Part shown: positions 8,376-17,618 of the stretch, one piece after another
How positions within the stretch are numbered: the stretch's first letter is position 1
Layout of the letters: the number at the start of each line of letters is the position of its first letter
DNA from: Erysipelotrichaceae bacterium
Lineage (GTDB): Bacteria > Bacillota_I > Bacilli_A > Erysipelotrichales > Erysipelotrichaceae
Assembly (NCBI GenBank): GCA_017473265.1
Contig: JAFULQ010000005.1
Location: 95,042-159,041 of the forward strand
Direction: 5' to 3'
Length of the DNA: 64,000 bases
Notes under the pieces: generated by a model
Database searches by the model: none
What the model saw: the letters and a program-made list of their open reading frames with translations, nothing else
Told to the model about the DNA's origin: nothing
Program-made: the position numbers and the translations under genes

Positions 8376-10553
8376 ATGGCAAAAGAAATATTTAGTATGG
8401 AATTTTGCGGGAGAAATTTAACAGTTGAAACTGGCGAAATTGCGAAACAAGCTGGTGGTTCTGTTATCGTTCGTTATGAAGATACAGTTGTATTATCTAC
8501 AGCAACTGCTTCTCATCAAGCTAAAGATACAGATTTTTTCCCATTAACAGTTTCTTTTGAAGAAAAATTGTATTCTGTTGGTAAAATTCCTGGAGGATTC
8601 CTTCGTAGAGAAGGTCGTCCAAGTGAGCATGCGACACTTACGGCTCGTATGATTGATAGACCTATCCGTCCACTATTTGCGGAAGGTTTCAGAAATGAAG
8701 TTCAAGTAGTAAATACTGTTTTATCTGTTAATACAGATGTTTCAGCAGAAATGGCAGCAATGTTTGGTGCATCTTGTGCATTATGTGTTTCTGACATTCC
8801 TTTCAATGGTCCTATTGCTGGGGTTATTGTTGGTCGTGTAGATGGTGAATTTGTAATTAACCCTACAGTTGAACAACAAGAAAGAAGTGACATTCACTTA
8901 ACTGTTGCTGGTACTAAGGATGCAATTAACATGGTTGAAGCTGGTGCTAAAGAAGTTAGTGAAGCTACTATGTTAGATGCAATTATGTTTGGTCATGAAC
9001 ATATTAAAATGTTATGTGAGTTCCAAGAACAAATCATGGCTAAATGTGGTAAAGCAAAAATGGAAGTTACTTTATATGAAGTAGCTGAAGATTTACGTGC
9101 TAAAATTAATGAATTTGCATATGATCGTTTAGTTAAGGCTGTAAGCATTAAAGAAAAATTAGTGCGTTATGGTACGATTGATGATATTACTGATGAATGT
9201 GCTGAATATGTTGGTTCATTCGAATATGAGTCTGAAAAGGCTAAAGAAAAAGCAATGAAACAAGCTCGTGAAGTTTGTACAGAAATCGTTGCTGGTGAAG
9301 TTCGTCGTTTAATTACTGATGAAAAGATTCGTCCAGAGGGTCGTCGTGTTGATGAAATTCGTGCATTAGATGCACAAGTTGACTTATTACCTCGTGTTCA
9401 TGGTTCTGCTTTATTTACTCGTGGTGAAACTCAAGTATTATCTGTATGTACTTTAGGTGCTATGGGTGATAACCAAGTAATCGATGATTTAACTGAAGTA
9501 GAAGAAAAACGTTTCATGCATCACTATAACTTCCCTCCATATTCTGTAGGTGAAGTTGGTCGTATGGGTAACCCAGGTCGTCGTGAAATTGGACATGGTG
9601 CTTTAGGGGAACGTGCTTTATTACAAGTATTACCTTCTCAAGAAGATTTCCCTTATGCAATTCGCGTAGTAGCTGAAGTATTAGAATCTAACGGTTCTTC
9701 TTCTCAAGCTAGTATCTGTGCTGGTACTATGGCTTTAATGGCTGCTGGTGTACCTATTAAGGCTCCTGTAGCTGGTATTGCGATGGGGTTAATCAAACGT
9801 GGTGAAAACTACACAGTATTAACTGATATCCAAGGTATGGAAGACCACTATGGAGATATGGACTTCAAGGTTGCTGGTACTAAAGATGGTGTAACAGCAT
9901 TACAAATGGATATTAAGATTGATGGTTTAAGTAAACCTATCTTAGAAGAAGCTTTAGCACAAGCTAATAAAGCTAGAATGGAAATTTTAGATTGCATGTT
10001 AGGTGCTATTGAAACTCCAAGAGAGGATGTTTCTGAATATGCTCCTAAGATTCATACAATGATGATTCCAGTAGATAAGATTCGTGATGTAATTGGTACT
10101 GGTGGTAAGATGATTAACCAAATCATTGATGAATGTGACCAAGTTAAGATTGATATTTCTGATGAAGGTCAAGTGGTAATTTACCATAAGGATCGTGCAA
10201 GCATCAATAAAGCTGCTAGTATGATTGAAAGTATCGTAAGAGAAGCTAAATTAGGTGAAATCTATGAAGCAAAAGTTGTTCGTTTAGAAAAATTCGGTGC
10301 TTTCGTTGAATTATTCCCTGGTACTGATGGTTTATTACATGTTTCTAAGATTGCTTATGAACGTGTTGAAAAACCTGAAGATGTATTAAAAATTGGTGAT
10401 GTAGTACGTGTTATCGTTACTGAAATCGATGATAAGGGTCGTGTAAATGTATCTCGTAAGGATTTATTAGAAAAACCAGAAGGATATGTTGAACCTGAAA
10501 AGAAACCAGCAAACAAGAAACCTTTTGATCGTAAAAAGAAAGAAAGTAAATAG
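8376..10553 (+). CDS. pnp: Polynucleotide phosphorylase
   Basis: This 725-residue phosphorolytic 3'-5' exoribonuclease has two RNase PH-like domains (about residues 1-215 and 305-535) joined by a helical domain, then a KH domain ([16 protein letters not shown] near 570) and an S1 domain ([24 protein letters not shown] near 632). The signature [21 protein letters not shown] region and [11 protein letters not shown] are conserved. It degrades mRNA and can add tails, acting as a trimer in the cytoplasm. AGAGGTG precedes the ATG. The lysine-rich tail is typical. It ends with a strong terminator. Confidence 0.97.
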   Translation: MAKEIFSMEFCGRNLTVETGEIAKQAGGSVIVRYEDTVVLSTATASHQAKDTDFFPLTVSFEEKLYSVGKIPGGFLRREGRPSEHATLTARMIDRPIRPLFAEGFRNEVQVVNTVLSVNTDVSAEMAAMFGASCALCVSDIPFNGPIAGVIVGRVDGEFVINPTVEQQERSDIHLTVAGTKDAINMVEAGAKEVSEATMLDAIMFGHEHIKMLCEFQEQIMAKCGKAKMEVTLYEVAEDLRAKINEFAYDRLVKAVSIKEKLVRYGTIDDITDECAEYVGSFEYESEKAKEKAMKQAREVCTEIVAGEVRRLITDEKIRPEGRRVDEIRALDAQVDLLPRVHGSALFTRGETQVLSVCTLGAMGDNQVIDDLTEVEEKRFMHHYNFPPYSVGEVGRMGNPGRREIGHGALGERALLQVLPSQEDFPYAIRVVAEVLESNGSSSQASICAGTMALMAAGVPIKAPVAGIAMGLIKRGENYTVLTDIQGMEDHYGDMDFKVAGTKDGVTALQMDIKIDGLSKPILEEALAQANKARMEILDCMLGAIETPREDVSEYAPKIHTMMIPVDKIRDVIGTGGKMINQIIDECDQVKIDISDEGQVVIYHKDRASINKAASMIESIVREAKLGEIYEAKVVRLEKFGAFVELFPGTDGLLHVSKIAYERVEKPEDVLKIGDVVRVIVTEIDDKGRVNVSRKDLLEKPEGYVEPEKKPANKKPFDRKKKESK

Positions 10554-10558
10554 TTAAA

Positions 10559-10590
10559 AGTTCTCTGTAGTTGTTACAGAGAACTTTTTT
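10559..10590 (+). terminator. Terminator after pnp
   Basis: AGTTCTCTGTA and TACAGAGAACT form a perfect 11-bp stem around GTTGT followed by six T. Confidence 0.92.
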
Positions 10591-10643
10591 ATTGGTTGTA
10601 TTTATGATAAAATAAAATAGAATTGTAATGTGAGGTTACCAAT

Positions 10644-11300
10644 ATGAGAATGCGTAAGAAAAAATGGACTGCACCATATCTTGAAACTAGAGAAGATGTT
10701 ATGGTCTTTCATCCAGAAGAATATAAAGGTAAATGGAGAGATGTTGTAAAAGGAAATCTTTTACATGTAGAAATTGGCTCAGGTAAAGGGGATTATTGGT
10801 TAGGTATGTCAAAACTGTATCCTGAAGAAGCTTGGGTTGGTGTTGAAAAAGTTGTTGATGTGGCTGGTATTGCTGTTCGTAAAAGTGAAGGGCAAGTATC
10901 AGAAAATATGAAGTTTGTAAATCAAGATGCTGAGGATTTAGCTTTATGGTTTGCGCCTAAAGAAATTGATGTGATTCATTTAAATTTCTCAGATCCTTGG
11001 CCTAAGAAACGTAATGCGAAACGTCGTTTGACACATGCTGGTTTTTTAGCTAGATATGAAGAAGTATTAAGTGATGATGGAAAAATTATTATGAAAACCG
11101 ATAATAGTGGTTTGTTTGAATATTCTTTAGTTTCTTTTGCACAATATGGATTCATTTTAGATGAAGTGAGTGTTGACTTTAGAAGAGTTGAACATCCTGA
11201 AGATGTGATTACAGAATATGAACGTAATTTCATGGATAAGGGACAACCTATTTATCGTGCAATTTGGAAAAAAGGAGGAAAGGTATGTTCAAAAGAATAA
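10644..11300 (+). CDS. trmB: tRNA (guanine-N7)-methyltransferase
   Basis: This 218-residue class I SAM methyltransferase makes m7G46 in tRNA. The SAM-binding motif is VEIGSGKGDYW (residues 47-57), and the TrmB signature FSDPWPKKRNAKRRL is near residues 114-128, with KTDN and the C-terminal TEYERNF that contacts tRNA. Length is normal. It is preceded by a weak AGGTTACC ribosome binding site. The last 16 nt overlap the start of a lipoprotein gene, which uses the AGGAGG sequence in the end of trmB. Confidence 0.95.
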   Translation: MRMRKKKWTAPYLETREDVMVFHPEEYKGKWRDVVKGNLLHVEIGSGKGDYWLGMSKLYPEEAWVGVEKVVDVAGIAVRKSEGQVSENMKFVNQDAEDLALWFAPKEIDVIHLNFSDPWPKKRNAKRRLTHAGFLARYEEVLSDDGKIIMKTDNSGLFEYSLVSFAQYGFILDEVSVDFRRVEHPEDVITEYERNFMDKGQPIYRAIWKKGGKVCSKE

Positions 11301-11935
11301 TCCTTATTCTTGTTTTTCTAGTTTGTTTATGTGGGTGTCAAGTGTCTAAAGATTCGTTGCTTACGAATTTAGATACAATCTTAGATGATGCGACAGTGAG
11401 TAGTATTTCATCTAAGGTGAATATGAATAAGGGGTTAATGAGTTATTATTTACAACCGAGTATTGGACGTAAGGAATCTAATGCTACCAATTCAGTATTT
11501 GTAATTAATGGTAATGATGTCATTATGAATATTGATGTTTCATCTATTGTTTCGCAAAAGTATTATGCAAGTAGTAGTGATATTCGTGCCATTGGTACTT
11601 TTGGAAATCAAATTTATGAGAAAAAGGGTGTTTTTATTTCCAGTACGGATTTAGTACGTGACTATTTGTATCGCTTGTTTGAAGTTTCTAGTGAACAGTA
11701 TGGTATCATTTTACAAACTTCCAATATAATAATGGTAGCTGTTGTGCCATTAGGTGATGTATATAATGTAAGTTCTGAAATGATGACATTGATTCGTGGA
11801 TGTCGTGTAGATGAAGAAGCGGTTGTGAGTGCTTATTCGCAAAAAGAGATGATTAATTATCAAAAAGAAACGCTAGATATCTTTGAAAAAGTATATCCTG
11901 AAGAAGGTACTTTATTGGAGATGGGTGAAGAATAG
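11285..11935 (+). CDS. Hypothetical lipoprotein
   Basis: This 216-residue protein starts with a short lipoprotein signal peptide; the lipobox LCGC places the lipidated cysteine near residue 18. The mature part has no motif I recognise; it is mixed alpha/beta and ends in an acidic segment. ATG 11285 is preferred because AGGAGG at 11273-11278 lies 6 nt upstream and because the signal peptide then starts properly with MFKRI. The gene overlaps the end of trmB by 16 nt, so the two are likely one operon. No function can be inferred. Confidence 0.7.
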   Translation: MFKRIILILVFLVCLCGCQVSKDSLLTNLDTILDDATVSSISSKVNMNKGLMSYYLQPSIGRKESNATNSVFVINGNDVIMNIDVSSIVSQKYYASSSDIRAIGTFGNQIYEKKGVFISSTDLVRDYLYRLFEVSSEQYGIILQTSNIIMVAVVPLGDVYNVSSEMMTLIRGCRVDEEAVVSAYSQKEMINYQKETLDIFEKVYPEEGTLLEMGEE

Positions 11936-11996
11936 CGTATAATTAAAATATGAAGATGTATTACGAAAGGTAATTTTGTATAGAGGAGGAAATGTT

Positions 11997-12605
11997 ATGA
12001 AAAATGCATTGAAAAAGTTTAAAGATTTATTCTTTGAAGAAGAAGAGTATGAAGAAATTGTTGATGATGGGATTGAAGAAGAACCTGTAGTGACTGTTGA
12101 GCCTGTTTTCCAAGATATTCGTTTGGATAAAGAAGAAAAGGAAGAAGAACCAGTAGTTGAAGAAGTGGTTGAAGAAAAAGTGGAACCTAAAAAGTCTGAA
12201 TTATTAACGATTGCGCCTAGTAAGGATAAACCTAAACCTTCTCAATCTAAACCTACAGTGAAAAAACCTGAGGTAACGAATTTAAATGTAAGTAAAAAAG
12301 CGGATTATGAGTTTACACAAGTAATTAGTCCTATTTATGGATTAAAGTCAACTCAAGATCAAACACAACCAGTTGTGAAAAAGATGAATCCAAAAAAGGT
12401 TAGTGCATTGAAGAGTCCAATTGGTACAGTTTTAAGTCCTATGTATGGTGTGTATGAAGAAAATCCGATGGTTCATGAAGTTGAAGTTGAACCTGAGTTA
12501 GTGGATATGAAGGTTGATGATTTTTTAGATAAAAAGGAAACTAAGAAACCTGAAACAAAGACTGTGAATGTTGTGAATTTAAGTTTGTTTGATGATGAAC
12601 AATAA
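11997..12605 (+). CDS. Acidic low-complexity protein with two SPxYG motifs
   Basis: This 202-residue cytoplasmic protein is of unknown function. The N-terminus (KNALKKFKDLFFEEEEYEE) is a short amphipathic helix with an acidic tail; residues 28-62 are rich in E, V and P; residues 63-100 are K/P-rich. Two copies of a short motif occur: TQVISPIYG (107-115) and GTVLSPMYG (143-151). The C-terminus has another acidic segment ending VVNLSLFDDEQ. ATG 11997 is chosen because GAGGAGG sits just upstream. It is placed directly before murC, with 11 nt between. It looks like a disordered adaptor carrying short linear motifs, possibly for cell-division or cell-wall proteins; that is inference from context only. 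Confidence 0.6.
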   Translation: MKNALKKFKDLFFEEEEYEEIVDDGIEEEPVVTVEPVFQDIRLDKEEKEEEPVVEEVVEEKVEPKKSELLTIAPSKDKPKPSQSKPTVKKPEVTNLNVSKKADYEFTQVISPIYGLKSTQDQTQPVVKKMNPKKVSALKSPIGTVLSPMYGVYEENPMVHEVEVEPELVDMKVDDFLDKKETKKPETKTVNVVNLSLFDDEQ

Positions 12606-12616
12606 TGGAGGGTTCT

Positions 12617-13924
12617 ATGTATTTTTTCATTGGAATTAAAGGAACGGGGATGGCTTCATTGGCTTCAATTCTTCATGATATGGGATATGAAGTAAGTGGT
12701 TCTGATATTGAGCGTCATTTCTTTACAGAAGAACAATTGGTGAAGCGTAATATACCAATTTATCCATTTAATGCTAGTAATATTAAAGATGGTATGACAG
12801 TTATTATTGGTAATGCGTTTTCTAATGAATTTGAGGAAGTGAAAGTTGCATTAAATAATCCAAATGTAACTTGTTATCGTTATCATGTGTTCTTGGGTAT
12901 GTTGATGAAGGATTATCATTCAATTTGTGTAGCTGGTAGCCATGGTAAAACAACAACGACAACTATGATGAGTAAGATGTTGGATAATGTGATGCCTACT
13001 GCGTATTTAATTGGTGATGGTACGGGTCATGTTACAAAGGATAGTCATTATTTTGTGTTAGAGGCTTGTGAATATCGTCGTCACTTTTTAGCATATCATC
13101 CAGATTATGCAATCATTACAAATGTAGAAATTGATCATGTGGATTATTTTAAAGATGAAGCAGATTATGGTAGTGCATATGAAGAATTTGCGAAACAGGT
13201 GAAAAAACATATTGCAGTATTTGGAGATGATCCTAGAGCAAGAAAATTAAGTTTACCAAATAATGTTGTTTGGTATGGTGTTGAAGAAGGTAATGATGTA
13301 CAAGCGGTGAACATTGTTGAAACTTCTGTGGATATGTCTTTTGATGTCATGGTTCGTGGTTCTTTCTTTGGACATTTCCATTTACCAATGGTAGGACGTC
13401 ATTTATTATGGAATGCTTTAGGTGTTATTACGATTGGAATGTTAGAGGGTGTTGAACCCCAAGTGATTGAAGAAGGATTATGTCGCTTTACGGGTGCGAA
13501 ACGTCGCTTTGTGATTGAAGAATATAAAGGTGATATTTATATTGATGATTATGCACATCATCCAACAGAAATTTCTGTTACTTTAGATTCTGTAAAAATG
13601 CGTTATCCAAATCGTAAAGTAGTTGCATTATTTAAACCACATCGTGCAAGTCGTGTTCGTTATTTTGCGCAAGAGTTTGCGGATGCTTTAAGTAAAGCGG
13701 ATGTTGTTGGTGTTTGCGATTTTACAAGTATTGATGATTTTGATGATGGCACGGATATTACGATTCAATATTTAACGGATCGTATTGAAGGGTGTTATGT
13801 ATTTCATGAAACAGATGAGGAAGCCATGCTTTTAGCAAGTATGAGTCCTTGTGTGTATGTATTTATGAGTTCTAAAGATATATATCCTTTTAAAGAAAAA
13901 GTAAAGCGCTATCAAAAATCTTGA
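12617..13924 (+). CDS. murC: UDP-N-acetylmuramate--L-alanine ligase
   Basis: This 435-residue Mur ligase has the N-terminal UDP-binding Rossmann motif GIKGTGMASLA (residues 6-16), the ATP-binding P-loop AGSHGKTTTTT near 107-117, the central-domain NVEIDHVDYF and the C-terminal DDYAHHPTEI near 315, a combination characteristic of MurC. It adds L-alanine to UDP-MurNAc in peptidoglycan precursor synthesis. ATG 12617 follows GGAGGG by 4 nt. The following ytxG-like, ytxH-like and ccpA genes reproduce a Bacillus-like order, which supports MurC over the related recycling ligase Mpl. Confidence 0.93.
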   Translation: MYFFIGIKGTGMASLASILHDMGYEVSGSDIERHFFTEEQLVKRNIPIYPFNASNIKDGMTVIIGNAFSNEFEEVKVALNNPNVTCYRYHVFLGMLMKDYHSICVAGSHGKTTTTTMMSKMLDNVMPTAYLIGDGTGHVTKDSHYFVLEACEYRRHFLAYHPDYAIITNVEIDHVDYFKDEADYGSAYEEFAKQVKKHIAVFGDDPRARKLSLPNNVVWYGVEEGNDVQAVNIVETSVDMSFDVMVRGSFFGHFHLPMVGRHLLWNALGVITIGMLEGVEPQVIEEGLCRFTGAKRRFVIEEYKGDIYIDDYAHHPTEISVTLDSVKMRYPNRKVVALFKPHRASRVRYFAQEFADALSKADVVGVCDFTSIDDFDDGTDITIQYLTDRIEGCYVFHETDEEAMLLASMSPCVYVFMSSKDIYPFKEKVKRYQKS

Positions 13925-13970
13925 AAATATTTTCATTTTGGAGTAATATAGTAAAAAAGGAGATTAGGGT

Positions 13971-14372
13971 ATGGAAACAGTAAATCAGTTTTTAAATCAA
14001 TGCATTCCCGCTTTAACAGTTCTTGTATTGATTTTAATTATAATTTTATGTATTCGTTTGATTGTTTTATTAGGAAATGTAAATAAAACAGTAACAAAAG
14101 TGGATGGTACAGTTGATATGGTAAATGATTATTTAACAGAATTGAAAGTACCTGTAAGAGTATTAGTGAATGTTTCTATGAGTGTTGAAGCTTTACGTGC
14201 AGCTAGTGAAGATACAGCTCGTCGTATGAGTGAATCGATTAGTGAACATTTACAACAATTATCAGATTGGATTAAAAAATTCTGGGATAGTTTATCTCAA
14301 ATTAAAAAAGATGCTACAAATGTTGAAGTGGTAACAATTACACCTGATACACAGGATGAAGGAGACTTATAA
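13971..14372 (+). CDS. YtxG-like DUF948 membrane protein
   Basis: This 133-residue protein has one N-terminal transmembrane helix (about residues 12-34, very rich in I/L/V) followed by a helical cytoplasmic part with NKTVTKVDGTVDMVN, similar to DUF948 proteins such as Bacillus YtxG. The rest is amphipathic helix ending in an acidic tail. DUF948 proteins lie in general-stress or cell-envelope operons but their role is not known. Position after murC and before a YtxH-like gene matches the Bacillus arrangement. A GGAG ribosome binding site precedes the start. Confidence 0.65.
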   Translation: METVNQFLNQCIPALTVLVLILIIILCIRLIVLLGNVNKTVTKVDGTVDMVNDYLTELKVPVRVLVNVSMSVEALRAASEDTARRMSESISEHLQQLSDWIKKFWDSLSQIKKDATNVEVVTITPDTQDEGDL

Positions 14373-14373
14373 T

Positions 14374-15054
14374 ATGTTAGATCATGAAGTAGTAACAAAT
14401 GAAGAAGTAGTTGAAGAAGTTAAAGAAGAAAAAGATTGGAAAAAAGATGTGCAACGTCTTTTGGATAATGCGACAGATGAAACTGCTCGTTTAATTGCGA
14501 ATATGAAGTCTGTAATTGAAGAAAATAAGGATAAACTAAATGTAGAATTAGTGAAAGAAAAAGTTTCTGAAGCTAGTGATGCAGTAGTTAAAGTATGGAA
14601 CCAAGCAAATGAACGTATTAATGAACTTGCGAAGGATCCAAAAGTAGCTGAAAAAGTAGCTGAATATCGTGAAAAAGTTAAAGATGGATATCAAAAAGCA
14701 TCTAAAGCAGTAGTTGATGCGGTTGATTCTTTAAAAGAAAATCAAGAATTAAAAGATAAACTTACTGATGCATCTGAGTTTGTAAAAGAAACTGCTGCAA
14801 AAGTAGCAGATAAGATTGTTGATGTATATAAAGATGTTGCTGATGAAGAAAAAGTACAAGAAGTAGTTAGTAAGATTAAAGAAGTAACAGATAAAGGTGT
14901 AGATGTTGTTAAAGAAAAAATGAATGATCCTAAAGTTCAAGAAACTGTAGATCGTTTAAAAGATGGTGCTAAAGATGTAGCTGAAAAAGCTGCAGAGCAA
15001 CTTAAAAAATTATTTAAAAAAGAAGAAGAAGCGGCTGAAGAAACGAAAGAATAG
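14374..15054 (+). CDS. YtxH/LEA-like helical repeat protein
   Basis: This 226-residue, highly charged and almost entirely helical protein has no hydrophobic segment. It has repeats of the form VxEKVxExxxKV and KDxxxKVxDxVDxxK, as in YtxH, late-embryogenesis-abundant-like and apolipoprotein-like proteins. The N-terminus is acidic (EEVVEEVKEEKD) and the C-terminus ends KKLFKKEEEAAEE. ATG 14374 is chosen over an upstream ATG because GAAGGAG lies 8 nt before it. It begins directly after the YtxG-like gene. Such proteins are stress-linked in relatives; no reaction is expected. Confidence 0.6.
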   Translation: MLDHEVVTNEEVVEEVKEEKDWKKDVQRLLDNATDETARLIANMKSVIEENKDKLNVELVKEKVSEASDAVVKVWNQANERINELAKDPKVAEKVAEYREKVKDGYQKASKAVVDAVDSLKENQELKDKLTDASEFVKETAAKVADKIVDVYKDVADEEKVQEVVSKIKEVTDKGVDVVKEKMNDPKVQETVDRLKDGAKDVAEKAAEQLKKLFKKEEEAAEETKE

Positions 15055-15064
15055 GTGATAAATT

Positions 15065-16078
15065 ATGGCTGAAAGACCTAAGGATGACATGAAAAGAGTT
15101 ACGATATATAGTGTAGCCCATGAGGCTGGGGTTTCTTTGGCCACGGTTTCTCGCGTAATTAATGGTTCTAATGTTGTTCGTGAAGATACTCGTCAAAGAG
15201 TGCAAGCGGCAATTGCGAAATTAGAGTATAAACCAAATGCGATTGCGCAAGGTTTGGCTTTGCAAAAGACAACTTCAATTGCATTAGTTGTACCTGAATC
15301 TAGTTTTGCGTATATTGGTAAAATTATTAATGGTATTTTAAATGTAGCGAAGATTTATAAATATAATATTATTTTACATACTTCGACTGCTGGTATTAAT
15401 GAAATGAATGAAATCATTGAGAATATTATTAAGTCTCATGCGGATGGAGTTATTGTGTATAATGATCATTTAAAGACTGAGGATTTAAATGCATTAAAAA
15501 ATTATAATATCCCTATTGTTTATATTGGTAATCGTATGAGTGGTGATAATATTTGTTCTGTATTTGTAGATATGAAGAAAGCAATTTATGATTTGGTTAC
15601 TTCTTATTTGCATAAGGGTATTGATGATATTGGTATTATTCAAGACCGTAAGAATCCTTTAGCGTATGAACAAATTTTAGCAGGTACAAAAGAAGCATAT
15701 CGTGATTTTGGAAAAGAATTTACTGGTGAAATTTTAATTCCTGCTGAATATCGTACAACTTATGCATATTTTAAGAAGTATATTGAAAATCATAATCATC
15801 GTTTAATTATTGCAAATCGTGATTCACAAGCATTAGCTGTATCAAATTGCTTGCAAGAAGCGAATATCCGTATTCCAGAAGATGTTGAAATTTTCTGTGC
15901 GGGTGATTCTAAGTATAATGACATGGTTCGTCCACAATTGTCTAGTTTCAGTGTTCCTAGTTATGATTTAGGTGCTGTTGCTATGCGTATTATGACAAAA
16001 ATGTTGAATCATGATGATATTGGTGATAAAGAGATTGAATTAAGTTATTTATTTACACCTAGACAATCTACAAAATAA
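15065..16078 (+). CDS. ccpA: Catabolite control protein A (LacI family)
   Basis: This 337-residue LacI-family regulator has an N-terminal helix-turn-helix (VTIYSVAHEAGVSLATVSRV, residues 12-31), the hinge helix region NAIAQGLA and a periplasmic-binding-protein-like core. The tail VRPQLSSFSVPSYDLGAVAMRIMTKMLN and the last residues RQSTK closely follow Bacillus CcpA. CcpA binds HPr phosphorylated at Ser46 and controls carbon catabolite genes through cre sites. Genomic position after ytxGH-like genes and before tyrS agrees with this identity. An ATG at 15089 would also make a full HTH, but AGGTGAT upstream favours 15065. A cre match is seen at 63755. Confidence 0.85.
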   Translation: MAERPKDDMKRVTIYSVAHEAGVSLATVSRVINGSNVVREDTRQRVQAAIAKLEYKPNAIAQGLALQKTTSIALVVPESSFAYIGKIINGILNVAKIYKYNIILHTSTAGINEMNEIIENIIKSHADGVIVYNDHLKTEDLNALKNYNIPIVYIGNRMSGDNICSVFVDMKKAIYDLVTSYLHKGIDDIGIIQDRKNPLAYEQILAGTKEAYRDFGKEFTGEILIPAEYRTTYAYFKKYIENHNHRLIIANRDSQALAVSNCLQEANIRIPEDVEIFCAGDSKYNDMVRPQLSSFSVPSYDLGAVAMRIMTKMLNHDDIGDKEIELSYLFTPRQSTK

Positions 16079-16088
16079 ATTGTATGAT
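16060..16088 (+). promoter_or_regulatory. Promoter of the tyrS T-box transcript
   Basis: TAGACA and TATGAT are separated by 17 bp. The promoter lies over the end of ccpA, just upstream of the T-box leader. Confidence 0.65.
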
Positions 16089-16094
16089 TAAAAG

Positions 16095-16300
16095 GCGTTG
16101 AAGAGACAGAGTACCTTACAAAGACTTTTTAGAGACATGATGGTTGGTGCAAATCATGAGGGATAGTTTGGGAATACACCTCGGAGCTTCTTTTGAGAAA
16201 AAGACGTACATTGGCGTTAACAATGAATGAGTGATTCTCGTATTGAGAATTGAACTAAGGTGGTACCACGCAAAAGCGTCCTTGGATGGGCGCTTTTTTT
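16095..16300 (+). promoter_or_regulatory. Tyrosine T-box riboswitch
   Basis: The leader of tyrS has the T-box sequence AAGGTGGTACCACG at 16257-16270, followed by a terminator whose stem is AAAAGCGTCC / GGGCGCTTTT with a T tail (16272-16300). Stem I contains GGTTGGTGC in its distal part, and the specifier loop GGAATACACC at 16171-16180 carries the tyrosine codon TAC at 16175-16177. Uncharged tRNA-Tyr stabilises the antiterminator and turns tyrS on. The specifier agrees with the downstream gene. Confidence 0.95.
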
Positions 16301-16320
16301 ATTTATAGGAGGATAAGAGA

Positions 16321-17565
16321 ATGAATTTTATTGAAGAATTACAATGGCGCGGATTGGTAAAAGATGTTACTGATTTAGAAGGATTAAAAGAACGTTTAAA
16401 AAATCCTGCTACTTGTTATTGTGGATTTGACCCTACAGCTGATTCTTTACATGTAGGACATTTACAACAAATTTTATTATTACGTCGTTACCAAAAAGCT
16501 GGTCATAAACCAATTGCTTTATGTGGTGGGGCTACAGGGATGATTGGGGATCCAAGACCTACAACTGAACGTAAATTATTAACATTAGAAGAAGTTCAAT
16601 ATAATGCTGAGTGTATTAAAAAACAATTAAGCTGGTTCCTAGATTTTAATGCTGAAAATGCAGCTGTTGTTGAAAATAACTATAACTGGATTAGTAAAAT
16701 CAATGTTATTGAATTCTTACGTGACTATGGTAAACATTTCAATGTTAGCTATATGATTAATAAAGATGTTGTTGCGTCTCGTTTAGAAAAGGGTATTTCA
16801 TTTACTGAATTTACTTATACAATTTTACAAGCATTAGACTGGTTACATTTATATGAAACATATGGTTGTGAATTACAAATTGGTGGTAGTGACCAATGGG
16901 GTAACTTAACTAGTGGATGTGAATTAATTCGTAAAATGAAAGAAAATTCTAAAGTGTTTGGTATTACTTCACCATTAATTACTAAGAGTGATGGAAGTAA
17001 ATTTGGTAAGAGTGAAGGTAAGAACGTTTGGTTAGATCCTGAACGTACAAGCGCTTATGAATTCTATCAATTCTGGTTAAATACACCAGATGCAGATATC
17101 GTTGATTACTTAAAACGTTTATCTTTCAAAACAAAAGAAGAAATTGAAGCATTAGAACAATCATTAAAAGATGCTCCACATTTACGTGAAGCACAAAAAG
17201 CATTGGCTGAAGAATTAACAATTTTAGTTCATGGTGAAGATGGATTAGAAACAGCGAAGAAAATTACTAGTGTATTATTCGGTGGGGATATTCGTACATT
17301 AAATCCAAAAGAAATTAAGATTGCTTTAGCGGATGCGAAAACAGAAACAATCGCTGAAGGTACATTGTTAATTGATGCAATGGTTGCTGGTGGTATTGCA
17401 AGTAGTAAACGTGAAGCAAGAGATTTATTAAAAAATGGTGTTTTAGTAAATGGTGAACGTATTACTGATGGAAATTATGAATTAAATCGTGAAATGGCAT
17501 TTGATCATAGTTTTGTTACTATCCGTAAAGGGAAAAAGAATTACTTTGTATTATCTTTTGAATAG
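16321..17565 (+). CDS. tyrS: Tyrosyl-tRNA synthetase
   Basis: This 414-residue class I synthetase has the HIGH-type motif HVGH (residues 44-47), the tyrosine-binding QIGGSDQWGNL near 187-197, the KMSKS-type motif KFGKS near 222-226 and a C-terminal S4 domain (GGIASSKREARDLLKNGVLVNG). It charges tRNA-Tyr as a dimer. An AGGAGG ribosome binding site precedes the ATG. Expression is governed by the T-box leader, and a strong terminator ends the unit. Confidence 0.97.
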   Translation: MNFIEELQWRGLVKDVTDLEGLKERLKNPATCYCGFDPTADSLHVGHLQQILLLRRYQKAGHKPIALCGGATGMIGDPRPTTERKLLTLEEVQYNAECIKKQLSWFLDFNAENAAVVENNYNWISKINVIEFLRDYGKHFNVSYMINKDVVASRLEKGISFTEFTYTILQALDWLHLYETYGCELQIGGSDQWGNLTSGCELIRKMKENSKVFGITSPLITKSDGSKFGKSEGKNVWLDPERTSAYEFYQFWLNTPDADIVDYLKRLSFKTKEEIEALEQSLKDAPHLREAQKALAEELTILVHGEDGLETAKKITSVLFGGDIRTLNPKEIKIALADAKTETIAEGTLLIDAMVAGGIASSKREARDLLKNGVLVNGERITDGNYELNREMAFDHSFVTIRKGKKNYFVLSFE

Positions 17566-17590
17566 TGGTTTATTAACCACTATTTTTTTT
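17562..17590 (+). terminator. Terminator after tyrS
   Basis: ATAGTGGTT and AACCACTAT form a 9-bp stem around TATT followed by seven T. Confidence 0.9.
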
Positions 17591-17618
17591 GTGCATATCA
17601 TACATTGAGGTGGTATAA

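Noticed and set aside
17576..17602. SigK-like promoter (AC, 16 bp, CATATCATA) before dpaA
   Set aside because: The implied transcript start would fall in or after the GAGGTGG ribosome binding site at 17607-17613, and the motif is short enough to occur by chance.
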